Source of the DNA: Parasphingopyxis lamellibrachiae
GTDB lineage: Bacteria > Pseudomonadota > Alphaproteobacteria > Sphingomonadales > Sphingomonadaceae
Direction: 5' to 3'
DNA length: 64,000 nucleotides
Assembly (NCBI RefSeq): GCF_003385775.1
Contig: NZ_QRDP01000004.1
Location: 2,692,957-2,756,956 of the forward strand
Shown: piece by piece, positions 1 through 9,350 of the stretch
Layout: each line of letters starts with the position of its first letter
Position numbering within the stretch: position 1 is the first letter of the stretch
Position numbers and translations under genes: made by a program
Notes under the pieces: generated by a model
Seen by the model: only the letters and a program-made list of their open reading frames with translations
What the model was told of the DNA's origin: nothing
The model's database searches: none

Positions 1-2495
1 TCGGGGAGCTTTCGAGCCAACAGGAAAATCTGGCGCGCGACCGGGGCCGGGAAGACGCCCTGGCCAGCGATGCGGCAGCGGCGCTTGAGCGGCTTGAGAC
101 GGAAGAGCAGGAAATTACGGCCCGGCTCGAGGGCACGGATGAACGCCGGGCCGAGAGTGAGCGCAAGTTACAGGAAGCCGAAACCGTTGCGCGGGATGCT
201 GAACTGGCCATGGCGCGGGCGCTGGCTGCCCAGGCATCGCAACAGGCCGATATTCGCGTGGCGGAAGCCAATATGGAAAGCGCGCAGCAGCGTCTTGCGC
301 GAGCCGAGGCGGAGGCAGGCCGGGTCGCGACGGAACTGGCCGAACTTGGCGATGTGGAGCCGCTTGAGGCAGCGTATCGCGAGGCTGAAACGGCCCGGAA
401 CGCGGCCGAAGCAAAGATCGCCGAGTTACGGGATGCCATCGAAATGGCGGACGGGCAGCGGGAAGCAGCGGCGAACGCCCGCGACGAGGCCGAAAGCGAA
501 ACGGCGGCCGCCCGCGCGGCGCTCGCAGCGCTCGAATCCGAGGCGCAGGCTCTGGAACGAGGCATGGACGATGCGGTCGAGGACAAGGCGCTCGGCCATG
601 TTCGTGCGGCCAAAGGATATGAAAAGGCGCTTGCTGCCGCTTTGGGCGACGACCTGGAGGCTGGCCTTGGCGAAACCGGGGCGCGACGCTGGACCGGCTC
701 GAGCTCCGCAGATGGCGATCCTGCGCTGCCCGCAGGTACGCAATGTCTGGCAGAGCATGTCAAAGCGCCGGCCCAGTTGCTGCGAAGATTGGCGCAGATC
801 GGTGTCGTTGATGCCGATGACGGGTCGATCGCGCTCGCCGTGGGGCAGCGCCTTGTCACGCATGAGGGCGGGCTGAGGCGCTGGGACGGCTATATCGCGC
901 GCGGGGATGGCGCGGCGGCGGCTGAACGGCTGGTTCGCGTCAATCGCCTGGAATCGATAGAGGCTGCGCTGCCAGAGGCTCGGGCCAAGGTCGAGGAGGC
1001 CGCCGCGCGTGCGACCTCGGCGGTGGCGGCGGTTACCGAAGCACGCACCGTGCTGGAAGATTCTCGCGAGGCGATGGGCGAGGCTGAAAATCGCGCGCGC
1101 GCGGCGATCCGCGAACAGGATGCAGCCCGGGCGGCGATAGAGCGTCTTGCCGACCAGCAGGCGGGGCTTGCAGAACGCCGTGACCGGGCGCGGGCCGAGC
1201 TTGCCGAGGCGCAGCAAGGCCTGAAAGCAGCAGAAGGCGGAATTGCCGATCTGCCCGACAGCGGAGACTCCGATGCAACGGTCGAACGGTTGAAGGCCGC
1301 GAGCGAAGCGGCGCGGATTATCCTGGCCGAAGCGCGTGCGGAAGCGGCGACTATCGGTCAGGCGATCGACGCCGACAAGGCACGACTGGATGCCGCCCGC
1401 GCCGAAGCGAGCAGTTGGAAAAACCGGGCCGGCGAAGCGGCGCGGCGGGTGCAGGAAATGGCGAAGCGCGCGGCAGAAGCGGAAGCGGAAGCCAGGGCGC
1501 TGGTCGACGCGCCGGAAGAGATTGAAACGAATATTGCCGCGTTGCTGACCCGGGTTGGTGAAGCAGAGGTCCTGGCAGAAAGCGCCCGTGCCGAAGAACG
1601 GGTTGGCGAGGAGCGGGTAACCGAGACCGAGCGTCTGGCTGCCGAGGCTATCGAGGCGTTGTCCATGGCCCGCGAAAATCGCGCCGCCGGACAGGCCCGT
1701 TTTGAGAATGCCGAGACCCGGCGGCGCGAGTTCGAACGCGTTTCGAGCGAGAGATTCCAGTCGGCCCCGCGCGCGCTGGCCGCCAAGTTCGAATTCGACG
1801 CCGAAACGGTCGAAGAGGCAGAGCGCGAGTCGGCGCAGCTCGACAAGCTGAAGGCGGATCGCGAGCGGATCGGGCCGGTAAACCTTGTCGCGGAAAGCGA
1901 ACTGGAAGAGCTTGAAGCCGAACATGGCAGTTCGATTGCCGAACGCGAAGAGCTGGGCCAGGCGATCAACCGGCTGCGCGGTTCTATCGGCAACCTCAAC
2001 CGCGAGGGACGGGCCCGGTTGCTTGCGGCGTTCGAGGAAGTCGACATCCATTTCCGCCGGCTGTTCGGCACCCTGTTCCAGGGCGGGCAGGCGCATCTCG
2101 CGCTAATCGATTCCGATGATCCGCTTGAGGCGGGCCTTGAGATCATGGCCCAACCTCCCGGCAAGAAACTGGCGACGCTGACGCTGCTTTCGGGCGGCGA
2201 ACAGGCGCTGACGGCGGTAGCCCTTATCTTCGCTCTCTTCCTGACCAATCCGGCGCCGATCTGCGTATTGGACGAGGTCGATGCGCCGCTCGACGACGCG
2301 AATATTGAGCGCTTCTGCGAACTTCTGGACCAAATGTCCGCCGAAACCGATACCCGATATCTGATCGTCACCCACAATGCGGTGACGATGTCGCGCATGC
2401 ACCGCCTTTACGGCGTGACGATGGTCGAGCGCGGAGTGAGCCGTCTTGTCTCCGTCGATCTCGGCGGGGCAGAAACGCTTCTGGCGGCCGAATAG
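1..2495 (+). CDS. smc: Chromosome segregation ATPase SMC, C-terminal part (5' end outside window)
   Basis: The frame is open from base 3, so the gene begins upstream of the window; about 830 residues are visible. They comprise the end of the first coiled-coil arm, a hinge-like globular stretch at about bases 560-900, a long Ala/Glu/Arg-rich second coiled coil, and the C-terminal ATPase half-head. The head shows the ABC signature LSGGEQ near base 2187 and a Walker B/D-loop (VLDEVDAPLDD) near base 2268, followed by a switch histidine region (IVTHN). SMC forms an ATP-driven dimer with ScpA/ScpB that loads on the chromosome and helps resolve sister origins. The Walker A half lies outside the window, so intactness cannot be judged. 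Confidence 0.96.
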   Translation, partial: GELSSQQENLARDRGREDALASDAAAALERLETEEQEITARLEGTDERRAESERKLQEAETVARDAELAMARALAAQASQQADIRVAEANMESAQQRLARAEAEAGRVATELAELGDVEPLEAAYREAETARNAAEAKIAELRDAIEMADGQREAAANARDEAESETAAARAALAALESEAQALERGMDDAVEDKALGHVRAAKGYEKALAAALGDDLEAGLGETGARRWTGSSSADGDPALPAGTQCLAEHVKAPAQLLRRLAQIGVVDADDGSIALAVGQRLVTHEGGLRRWDGYIARGDGAAAAERLVRVNRLESIEAALPEARAKVEEAAARATSAVAAVTEARTVLEDSREAMGEAENRARAAIREQDAARAAIERLADQQAGLAERRDRARAELAEAQQGLKAAEGGIADLPDSGDSDATVERLKAASEAARIILAEARAEAATIGQAIDADKARLDAARAEASSWKNRAGEAARRVQEMAKRAAEAEAEARALVDAPEEIETNIAALLTRVGEAEVLAESARAEERVGEERVTETERLAAEAIEALSMARENRAAGQARFENAETRRREFERVSSERFQSAPRALAAKFEFDAETVEEAERESAQLDKLKADRERIGPVNLVAESELEELEAEHGSSIAEREELGQAINRLRGSIGNLNREGRARLLAAFEEVDIHFRRLFGTLFQGGQAHLALIDSDDPLEAGLEIMAQPPGKKLATLTLLSGGEQALTAVALIFALFLTNPAPICVLDEVDAPLDDANIERFCELLDQMSAETDTRYLIVTHNAVTMSRMHRLYGVTMVERGVSRLVSVDLGGAETLLAAE

Positions 2496-2588
2496 GGGCT
2501 GCCGGGCGTTTGTGGCGATCCTGTTTTGCTCTCAGCGGGAGTGCGTAAAGCAGCCGATAATGAAAATCGCTCGCAAACATCATTTGTT

Positions 2589-2606
2589 ATTGCAAGTCAT
2601 TCGCAG
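2589..2606. promoter_or_regulatory. Possible Fur-like iron operator upstream of the TonB receptor
   Basis: An AT-rich patch in the smc/TonB-receptor gap contains TTGCAAGTCATTCGCA, which resembles the TGCAA-N-ATT-type half-sites of alphaproteobacterial Fur operators. It lies about 50 bases upstream of the GTG start of a FecA-like receptor, a usual place for iron repression. Assigned by eye only; no matrix was scored. Confidence 0.3.
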
Positions 2607-2652
2607 CATGTGTAACCGCCTCCTGCATTAGAGAATTTGTAGGGGAATATGT

Positions 2653-4932
2653 GTGCGTATCACGGTGTCGACGTCTTTTCTTGCGGTAGCGGCCATGTTG
2701 GCAAATCCGGCCCAGGCGGAAGTTTCGCAAGACAGTTCGGGCGCCGTGGCGACTACCGCTGCTGCGGCCGCTGCCGCCACGACAGCTGCGGATGCCGACC
2801 CGTCGTCGATTCAGTCCATTCTCGTGATCGGCAATCGTTTCGATCCGTTCGCCGTGCCGGGCTCGGTAACCGTGCTCGATCAGGATGCACTGGCATCATT
2901 TCGCTACGGCGATGCCAACCGGATTCTGCGCCAGGTTCCCGGCGTTAACCTGCAGGAAGAGGATGGGGCAGGCCTGTTCCCCAATATCGGTTTGCGCGGC
3001 AGCTCGGTGGAGCGTTCCTCGAACATCACCCTGATGGAAGATGGCGTGCTGATCGCGCCCGCGCCCTATGCGGCGCCCGCAGCCTATTATTTCCCGCAGA
3101 TCGGGCGGATGCAATCTATCGAGGTCGTGAAGGGTGCCCAGGCGGTTCGCTATGGCCCTCGCACGATCAGCGGCGCGATCAACCTGCGCTCGACGCAGAT
3201 TCCCGACGCGCCCTATGCCGGCTATCTTTCCGGTCAGATCGGCGAGGATGGCAATTATGTCGTGCATGGCTGGGCTGGTGGCACGGCCGGCCAGTTTTCC
3301 GCGCTTGTCGAGACCTATCAGTCGGGCAGCGACGGCTTCAAAGAGCTTGATGGCGGCGGCGACACCGGATTCGAGGTAGAGGATTATCTCGCCCGGCTTC
3401 GTTGGCAAACGCCGGCCGGTGCGGCCACGCCGATGAGCCTCGAATTCAAGTTCGGCCATACCAATCGCGAGGCCAGCGAAACCTATCTCGGCCTGTCGGA
3501 TGCGGATTTCGCAACCGATCCGTTTCGCCGTTATGCGGCGAGCGCGGCCGACAATTTTGCGTCCGACCATTATCAGTATCAGTTGACCCACACGATCGAG
3601 GCAGGGCGTGCCCAGTTCGAAACTGTGGCCTATTACAACGAATTCTCCCGCAACTGGTTCAAGCTAGAAAATCTCGACATTGGCGATGGCAACGGTTTCG
3701 TCAGCCCGAACAGTTTCTTCAGCAATCCGGGCACCGCATCGAGTAACCTTGGTCTTGCTGTCCTGCGCGGTGAGGTCGACACGGCGCCGGATGCCCTGCG
3801 GCTGCGCAACAATAGCCGCGAATATTACAGTTTCGGTCTCCAGACCGCGATGACGCTGCCCTGGGAAATCGGGTCCGTGGAAAATGTGCTGACCGTATCC
3901 GCGCGCTATCACGAGGATGAGGAAGACCGGCTCCAGAATTACGAGCGCTTCCAGATGTTGAACGGGCAGCTAGTCCGTACGTCGGTCGACCCGCTCGGCA
4001 GCAACGCCAACCGGCAGGCACAGGCCAACGCCTTTGCCTTCTATATCCAGAACGTCATCCAGGCAGGGCCGCTTACCGTAACGCCGGGTCTGCGCTATGA
4101 AGGCGTGCAGCTGACACGTATCGATTACTCCACGGCCGATCCGTCGCGCTCGGCCGGGCCCACGCGGGTCCGCCGGAATTTTGTCGAGGCTGTGCTCCCC
4201 GCGCTCGGTGCAACCTATGAACTTGACGAAGGCCTGTTGCTGCTTGCGAGCTTCAGCCGCGGTTTCTCGCCGCCCGGCCCGGGTTCGGCTGCCGATCCTG
4301 AAAAGAGCTGGAACTATGAAGCGGGCATTCGTTTCGCACGGGGCAACTGGGAAGCCTCGGCCATCGGTTTCTTCAACGACTATTCGAACCTGCTCGGCGA
4401 TTGCACCAATGCGACCGGCTGCACCGCCGGCGATATCGGGGACCAGTTCAATGGCGGCGAAGTCGATGTGCTTGGCCTCGAGGCCGTCGTCGGCGGGGCT
4501 TTCCCGATCAACGCAACCTTCAGCATCCCGGTCCGCGCGGTATATACTTACACCGAAGCGGAATTTCAGCAGACCTTCGATTCAAACTTTTTCGGCAATG
4601 TGGTTGCCGGAGATGCGCTGCCCTATATTCCCGAGCACCAGCTTTACCTTTCAGCCGGCATCGAGAGCGACCGTATGGCGCTGACCTTCGGCGGTAATTA
4701 TGTCAGTTCGGTACGGACGGAAGCCGGGCAGGGAACGATCCCGACGCTTGAGCGCGTACCGAGCCGCTGGGTTTTCGATCTGGCCGCGCGGTTCGCCGTC
4801 AACGACCAGATCGGCCTGTTTGCGCGCATCGACAATCTGTTCGACGAAGAATATGCCGTGGCGCGGCGCCCCGCGGGCCTGCGCCCCGGCAAGCCGCAGA
4901 CAATCCTTGGCGGTGTCGAACTGCGCTTCTAG
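2653..4932 (+). CDS. TonB-dependent receptor, FecA-like (probable ferric-siderophore/citrate uptake)
   Basis: A 759-residue outer-membrane receptor. The GTG start at 2653 is preceded by AGGGG at 2641-2645; an ATG at 2649 is in another frame. A Sec signal peptide covers about residues 1-22 (cleavage after AQA), followed by an Ala-rich linker. The plug domain (about 45-170) has the usual PGV-N-Q and GLRG-S-ERS elements and a VKGAQAVRYG segment. The remainder is a 22-strand barrel ending in the aromatic F. The plug resembles FecA/iron-dicitrate receptors, so ferric chelate import with TonB-ExbBD is likely, but the ligand is not determined by sequence. No N-terminal signalling domain is present, so it is not a FecA-type surface-signalling receptor. 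A possible Fur box lies upstream. Confidence 0.9.
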   Translation: MRITVSTSFLAVAAMLANPAQAEVSQDSSGAVATTAAAAAAATTAADADPSSIQSILVIGNRFDPFAVPGSVTVLDQDALASFRYGDANRILRQVPGVNLQEEDGAGLFPNIGLRGSSVERSSNITLMEDGVLIAPAPYAAPAAYYFPQIGRMQSIEVVKGAQAVRYGPRTISGAINLRSTQIPDAPYAGYLSGQIGEDGNYVVHGWAGGTAGQFSALVETYQSGSDGFKELDGGGDTGFEVEDYLARLRWQTPAGAATPMSLEFKFGHTNREASETYLGLSDADFATDPFRRYAASAADNFASDHYQYQLTHTIEAGRAQFETVAYYNEFSRNWFKLENLDIGDGNGFVSPNSFFSNPGTASSNLGLAVLRGEVDTAPDALRLRNNSREYYSFGLQTAMTLPWEIGSVENVLTVSARYHEDEEDRLQNYERFQMLNGQLVRTSVDPLGSNANRQAQANAFAFYIQNVIQAGPLTVTPGLRYEGVQLTRIDYSTADPSRSAGPTRVRRNFVEAVLPALGATYELDEGLLLLASFSRGFSPPGPGSAADPEKSWNYEAGIRFARGNWEASAIGFFNDYSNLLGDCTNATGCTAGDIGDQFNGGEVDVLGLEAVVGGAFPINATFSIPVRAVYTYTEAEFQQTFDSNFFGNVVAGDALPYIPEHQLYLSAGIESDRMALTFGGNYVSSVRTEAGQGTIPTLERVPSRWVFDLAARFAVNDQIGLFARIDNLFDEEYAVARRPAGLRPGKPQTILGGVELRF

Positions 4933-6345
4933 CTAGGTGGCCGTCGCCTCTGCATCGCTGCCATCGCTGGCCAATATCCGGCCAGCGATAAGCTTGAACA
5001 GGATGAAGCAGACGCCCGATACGACGGCGAAGCCAGCGTGCATCAGCCAGAATGTCGTGGTCGGCATCGCCTCGTACCAGCCGCCAATCCAGCCGACCAT
5101 CGAATTGCCGACGAAGAAGGCCATATAATACAGCCCGATAACCGTAGCGTTCACGGCCTTGGGTGCGAGTTTCGCGAACAGCGCCAGGCTGACAGGTAGC
5201 ATGTGCGCAAAGCCGATCGAGTTCACGACATGGAAGGTGACGGGCCAGAACAGGCCGATCTTCTCGCCTTCCCCCTGTGTTGATGCCGCCATGAACAGGC
5301 ACAGCATCCCGCCGATGGAAAAGAGCGAGCCGATGATGATCTTGGTGATCTCGTCCGGCTCCTGCCAATGCTTGCCGTACCAGCGGTAGAATAGGGCGAC
5401 CAGGGCGAGGAAGCTGACCGAAACGATCGCATCAAGCGTGATCAGCCACGTTGTCGGCAATCGCGTGCCGAAAAAATTGAGATCGAATTGCTGGTCGCCC
5501 CAAACCAGATACGCGTTGAAGATCTGGTTGTTGGGGACGATTGCGATCGCGAGTACCGGAATGAGCATCAGCAAGGCGATTAGAGCCGGCCAGTCCTTCC
5601 GCGCCAGCTTGGGCGGCTTTTCCGTCTTTTCCCCCGCACCCTGCGGTTCGAAATGCTCTTTGGGCAGATATTTCTGCCCGGCGACATAAATAGCCAAACC
5701 GATCAGCATACCGATGCCCGCTGCGCCGAAGCCCCAGTGCCAACCGACTTTCTCGCCCAGCGTACCAACGATGAACGGTGAGGCGATCACCCCGGCATTG
5801 ATGCCGAGATAGAAAATCTGGAAGGCGTCGGCGCGTCTGAGATCGTCCGGCTTGTAGAGGGCACCGACCTGGCTCGCGATATTGCCCTTGAACATGCCCG
5901 AACCGAGGATGAGGCAAAGCAAGGCAAACAGAAAGCTCACTTCGAATGCCATCAGGAAATGGCCGAACGCCATCGTGACAGCGCCCAGCAGGACTGTGCG
6001 CCTTTTGCCGAGAATGCGGTCGGCCAGCCAGCCGCCGATAATTGGGGTGAGGTAAACGCTGGCCGCATAGGTCCCGAAGACCGCCGAAGCGAGCGCCTGG
6101 CCCTCAATGCCGCCATAAAGCCGGCTGAACGGCTCGAACAACAGAACGCCCTCTTCGCGCCCGTCGAGCAGCAGATAATTGACCATGTAAAGCACGAGGA
6201 GCGCCTGCATTCCGTAGAATGAGAAGCGCTCCCAGGCTTCGGTAAAGGCGAGATAGCCAAGGCCCTTGGGATGGCCCAGGAAAGACCGATCCTCGATCGG
6301 CTCCTCCATCGCCGCTACAGCTTCATTCGCTTCGCCCACGCTCAT
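4933..6345 (-). CDS. POT/PTR-family proton-coupled peptide transporter
   Basis: A 470-residue inner-membrane MFS protein with about 12-14 hydrophobic segments. The POT signature E-x-x-E-R-F-x-x-Y-G is present near residues 36-45 (EAWERFSFYG), as is a second POT-type block (GSGMFKGNIASQVG) near residue 150. The family imports di- and tripeptides with protons. The stop codon directly abuts the stop codon of the TonB receptor on the other strand (TAG followed by CTA), leaving no room for a classical terminator between them. A central insert (EKTEKPPKLARKD) forms a cytoplasmic loop between bundles. Substrate range cannot be inferred. Confidence 0.92.
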   Translation of the reverse strand: MSVGEANEAVAAMEEPIEDRSFLGHPKGLGYLAFTEAWERFSFYGMQALLVLYMVNYLLLDGREEGVLLFEPFSRLYGGIEGQALASAVFGTYAASVYLTPIIGGWLADRILGKRRTVLLGAVTMAFGHFLMAFEVSFLFALLCLILGSGMFKGNIASQVGALYKPDDLRRADAFQIFYLGINAGVIASPFIVGTLGEKVGWHWGFGAAGIGMLIGLAIYVAGQKYLPKEHFEPQGAGEKTEKPPKLARKDWPALIALLMLIPVLAIAIVPNNQIFNAYLVWGDQQFDLNFFGTRLPTTWLITLDAIVSVSFLALVALFYRWYGKHWQEPDEITKIIIGSLFSIGGMLCLFMAASTQGEGEKIGLFWPVTFHVVNSIGFAHMLPVSLALFAKLAPKAVNATVIGLYYMAFFVGNSMVGWIGGWYEAMPTTTFWLMHAGFAVVSGVCFILFKLIAGRILASDGSDAEATAT

Positions 6346-6420
6346 AGCTTGTCATTCCCCCAAATTTTTGGGGTAGACTAGAGCGCTGGCGGTGCGCGGC
6401 AAGTGATTAGTGGATTGGCG

Positions 6421-6879
6421 TCAGTCCGCCGCTCGTTCGAGTTCTTCCGGTTTGCGTTTCTCGAACTTGGTCGCCAGTTCCTTCTCGGTCTTTTCGTTCA
6501 GGCCCTTGGCCGCCGCGATGAACATCTCATTCTCTTCTTCTTCTATATGATGAAGGTAACGATCCTTCATCGTGCGGAAGCGCGTGAGCCAGCCCGTCGA
6601 GGAATAGTCCATCTCTTCCAATTCTTCGAGGTAATCTTCAAGCTCCTTATGCTCGGCGACCGAATGCTGCGATTTGTCGCGCAGGTCCGGATCGGCCAAC
6701 ATCGTTGCATAAAGCGTTTCCTCTTCGGCGGCGGCGTGCGCGGTGACTTCGGTCTTGAAGCGGCCGAACAATTCGCGCCGGCCCTCGCTGTCGCCATGGG
6801 TCTTGTCGATCAGGTCGAGCATGGTGCGATGTTTGTCATGATCTTCCTTGAGCCGGGCGAAAATGTTCTCAACTGCCAT
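6421..6879 (-). CDS. Hemerythrin HHE domain protein
   Basis: A 152-residue soluble, highly charged helical protein. Spaced iron-ligand candidates are visible: H-D-K-H near residue 15, H-A-A-A-E-E near residue 48, S-V-A-E-H-K-E near residue 75 and L-H-H-I-E-E-E-E near residue 110, the two-repeat HHE pattern of bacterial hemerythrins. Such proteins bind a di-iron centre and are linked to O2/NO sensing or iron handling. It is divergent from ydbS across a 112-base gap and looks monocistronic. It has no partner domain such as a chemotaxis or cyclase module. A rich acidic C-terminus may only be structural. Confidence 0.88.
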   Translation of the reverse strand: MAVENIFARLKEDHDKHRTMLDLIDKTHGDSEGRRELFGRFKTEVTAHAAAEEETLYATMLADPDLRDKSQHSVAEHKELEDYLEELEEMDYSSTGWLTRFRTMKDRYLHHIEEEENEMFIAAAKGLNEKTEKELATKFEKRKPEELERAAD

Positions 6880-6991
6880 TGTGGCTGTCTCCTTCTTTGC
6901 TTTGCTTTACCAACGGGCGGCAGGGGCGATTGTTTCAGTTGAGAATAATTATTAGTTGGAATGCGTCAGGATCGGATAACGAGGGAAAACC

Positions 6992-7495
6992 ATGGCCGAG
7001 AATCGAGACAGCGCGCAGGGAGAAGCAGACAGGCTTGCGGCGCTGGATCCGCGACAGAAACATGTGCTGCGTATCAGGGCGCTGCTTGCCGGGCTGGTGC
7101 CGCTGGCGATGTTGGCCATCGGCGATGTCATCCTGAACCGGGAACTGGGCTTTTCCCTAGGCTGGGGCATCGGCCTAGGGATAGCGTTATACTTATTCTC
7201 CGTTCTGCTGCTGCCGGGAAGGCGGTATCGCCGCTGGGGATACCGCACCGGGGAACGCGCCATCCGTATTGCGTCCGGCTTGCTGGTGCGCAGGGAAACC
7301 GTCGTGCCCTATGACAGGGTGCAGCATATCGATGTCTCACGCGGACCGATCGAACGCGCATTCGGTGTGGCCACGCTGACCCTGCACACGGCCGGAAGCT
7401 ATAACAGCACAGTCGACTTGCCGGGCCTGGCGATTGCCGACGCCAACCGGATGCGTGATGCTATCCGTGCGCATATAGGCCAGGACCTGGCGTGA
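6992..7495 (+). CDS. YdbS-like bacterial PH-domain (bPH2) membrane protein
   Basis: A 167-residue protein with two hydrophobic segments (about 32-50 and 55-72) followed by a bacterial PH domain (DUF304/bPH2) with the family motif VVPYDRVQHIDVSRGPIERAFG at about 103-124. Its GTG/TGA end overlaps the start of the next gene by four bases, so the two are translationally coupled. YdbS-YdbT pairs are widespread; in Bacillus they are tied to resistance to membrane-active peptides, but the molecular role is unsettled. The chosen ATG begins the first long reading frame; the start is not independently confirmed. Confidence 0.85.
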   Translation: MAENRDSAQGEADRLAALDPRQKHVLRIRALLAGLVPLAMLAIGDVILNRELGFSLGWGIGLGIALYLFSVLLLPGRRYRRWGYRTGERAIRIASGLLVRRETVVPYDRVQHIDVSRGPIERAFGVATLTLHTAGSYNSTVDLPGLAIADANRMRDAIRAHIGQDLA

Positions 7496-8943
7496 GCGAA
7501 GAGCCAGAAAACTGGGCGCGACTGCATCCAGCAACCCTGGCGATCCGGGCGCTTGAAAGGCTACCCGAGCTGGTTCTGGGCCTTCCTGCGGCGGCCTATT
7601 TCATCGGCGATACGGGTATTGTCGTTGCCCTGTTTCTGGCGGGCGCCGGTCTGGCTGCCTCGATGCTCTTCGCCTTTGTCTATTGGCGGCGCTTTACCTA
7701 TTGGGTCGGCCCGGAACAGCTGGTGATCGAGAGCGGAATCGTGAACCGCAACCGGCGGACTATCCCTTTCGACCGCATTCAGGATGTCAGCCTGGAGCAG
7801 AAACTGCTGGCGCGCCTCTTCGGCGTTTCCATCGTGCGGATCGAAACCGGCAGTTCGGGCGGCGACGAGGGTGAACTGGATTGCGTCAGCCGCGCGGAGG
7901 CGGATCGTCTGCGCGACCGGATTCGAGCCTATCGCGCCGGCAATGCGGAGCGGGAATACACTGTCGACGAAGGGAAGGGGGAGGCGCTGCCACCGCTTTA
8001 TGCGATGGATTTCAGGCGGCTGGTCGTTGCTGGACTGTTTAATTTCTCGCTTGTCTTTCTCGCGATCCTGGGCGGCGTCTGGCAATATCTGGGAAGCTAC
8101 CTGCCTGCCGAATATCTCGATCCGAGCCGCTGGGTCGGCGCCTATCGCAAAGAGGCAGTGGGCCTGATTTCCGCCCTGTCCATCCTGTCGTTCGCAATGC
8201 TCTTGCTGCTGGTCGGTATCGTGACCGGGCTGATGCGGACCATTGCCCGGGATTTTGGATTCAGGCTGACACGGACAGAAACGGGACTGCGCAGGGAGCG
8301 GGGTCTGTTTACCCGCACCGATGTCGTTATTCCGCTGCGCCGCGTGCAGGCGGGAATTGTCTCGACAGGTATAATCAAACGACTGTTCGGCTGGAGCGGC
8401 CTCGCGGTTCAGAGTCTGGGGAGCGACGGCAATGCAGGCACCCATCACGAGGTTTCGCCGCTCGCGACGTCTGATGAACTCGTCCCCGTTTTGGATGAGC
8501 TGAGCATGCCGCTCCCGCCGCCCGCCCGGGATTTCGTTCGCGTTTCGCCGAAACTGATCTGGCGGAGCTGGACCCAAGACGGGCTTGCACTGGGCATTGC
8601 GGTTTTGATCGCGGCATTCTTCTGGAACGGCTGGCCCCTGCTGCTGGCGGCGGCACCATTCCTGCTTATTGCACCGCTGCTGCAGTATCACGCGCATGGC
8701 TATTGTTTCTGGAAGGATGTCCTATTTGTTCGGCGAGGATTCTGGCGACCGCGGGTGACGATCCTTCCTCTTGCCAAAGCGCAGTCGGCGACGCTCGTGC
8801 GCGGCCTGACACAGCAGGGATTTGGTCTGGCAACCCTGGCGATCGGCACGGCCGGTGCCTCACTCGCGTCGCCGCTCAGAATCCTGGATCTGGAAGAAGA
8901 TACTGCCCGGAACCTGCTCGGTGAACGGATGCTTCTCGATTAG
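7492..8943 (+). CDS. YdbT-like protein with three bPH2 domains
   Basis: A 483-residue membrane protein. It starts with GTG at 7492, overlapping the ydbS stop by four bases. Three bPH2/DUF304 repeats are visible: around residue 85 (TIPFDRIQDVSLEQKLLARLFG), around 280 (VIPLRRVQAGIVSTGIIKRLFG, a little under halfway to the C-terminus) and around 420 (ILPLAKAQSATLVRGLTQQ). Each follows a pair of TM helices. This triplicated arrangement matches YdbT, the usual partner of the single-domain YdbS encoded just upstream. Probable inner-membrane complex of unknown function; no enzymatic motif is seen. Confidence 0.85.
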   Translation: MSEEPENWARLHPATLAIRALERLPELVLGLPAAAYFIGDTGIVVALFLAGAGLAASMLFAFVYWRRFTYWVGPEQLVIESGIVNRNRRTIPFDRIQDVSLEQKLLARLFGVSIVRIETGSSGGDEGELDCVSRAEADRLRDRIRAYRAGNAEREYTVDEGKGEALPPLYAMDFRRLVVAGLFNFSLVFLAILGGVWQYLGSYLPAEYLDPSRWVGAYRKEAVGLISALSILSFAMLLLLVGIVTGLMRTIARDFGFRLTRTETGLRRERGLFTRTDVVIPLRRVQAGIVSTGIIKRLFGWSGLAVQSLGSDGNAGTHHEVSPLATSDELVPVLDELSMPLPPPARDFVRVSPKLIWRSWTQDGLALGIAVLIAAFFWNGWPLLLAAAPFLLIAPLLQYHAHGYCFWKDVLFVRRGFWRPRVTILPLAKAQSATLVRGLTQQGFGLATLAIGTAGASLASPLRILDLEEDTARNLLGERMLLD

Positions 8944-8949
8944 GCGGAT

Positions 8950-9159
8950 TCAGTCGTGGAGCTGGAACCCGATTCGGAGCGTCACCTGATAATGCGCCAC
9001 TTTCCCGTCGACGACATGGCCGCGCGTGTCGATGACTTCGAACCAGCCGATATCGCGAACCGTTTTTGCCGTTCGTTCGATCGCGCCGCTGATTGCGTCC
9101 TCGATGCTGGTTTCGGACGTGCCGACGACCTCGGTGACCTTGTAGATATTGCCGCTCAT
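8950..9159 (-). CDS. Dodecin flavoprotein
   Basis: A 69-residue protein with the complete dodecin fold pattern: beta strand (YKVTEVVGTS), helix (SIEDAISGAIERTAKT), and two strands (WFEVIDTRGHV, HYQVTLRIGFQL). The W near residue 38 is the isoalloxazine-stacking residue typical of bacterial dodecins. Twelve subunits form a hollow sphere that stores and buffers FMN/FAD or riboflavin. It is convergent with ydbT, six bases from its stop, and seems to be transcribed alone. Length is exactly that expected for the family. Confidence 0.92.
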   Translation of the reverse strand: MSGNIYKVTEVVGTSETSIEDAISGAIERTAKTVRDIGWFEVIDTRGHVVDGKVAHYQVTLRIGFQLHD

Positions 9160-9350
9160 GATTTTCCTTTCCTTTTACCATATTAAAGCATGAAGGCGCT
9201 TTTGGTTGCACCGCGGTTCAAGAATCACTGTCCGGTGAGGTGAGGCTGGAGAAGCTCGCAGATTGCGTAGGCCCGTTCGTCGAGCCGATACTGGCCAATA
9301 GGCGCGGCGCGCCTTAACCCATGGCGATAACGGATAGGGGAGACGGCAAA

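Noticed and set aside
426-2096. Long minus-strand frame (556 codons) over smc
   Set aside because: It is antisense to a clearly coding SMC coiled coil, has no domain and comes from the GC-rich codon pattern.
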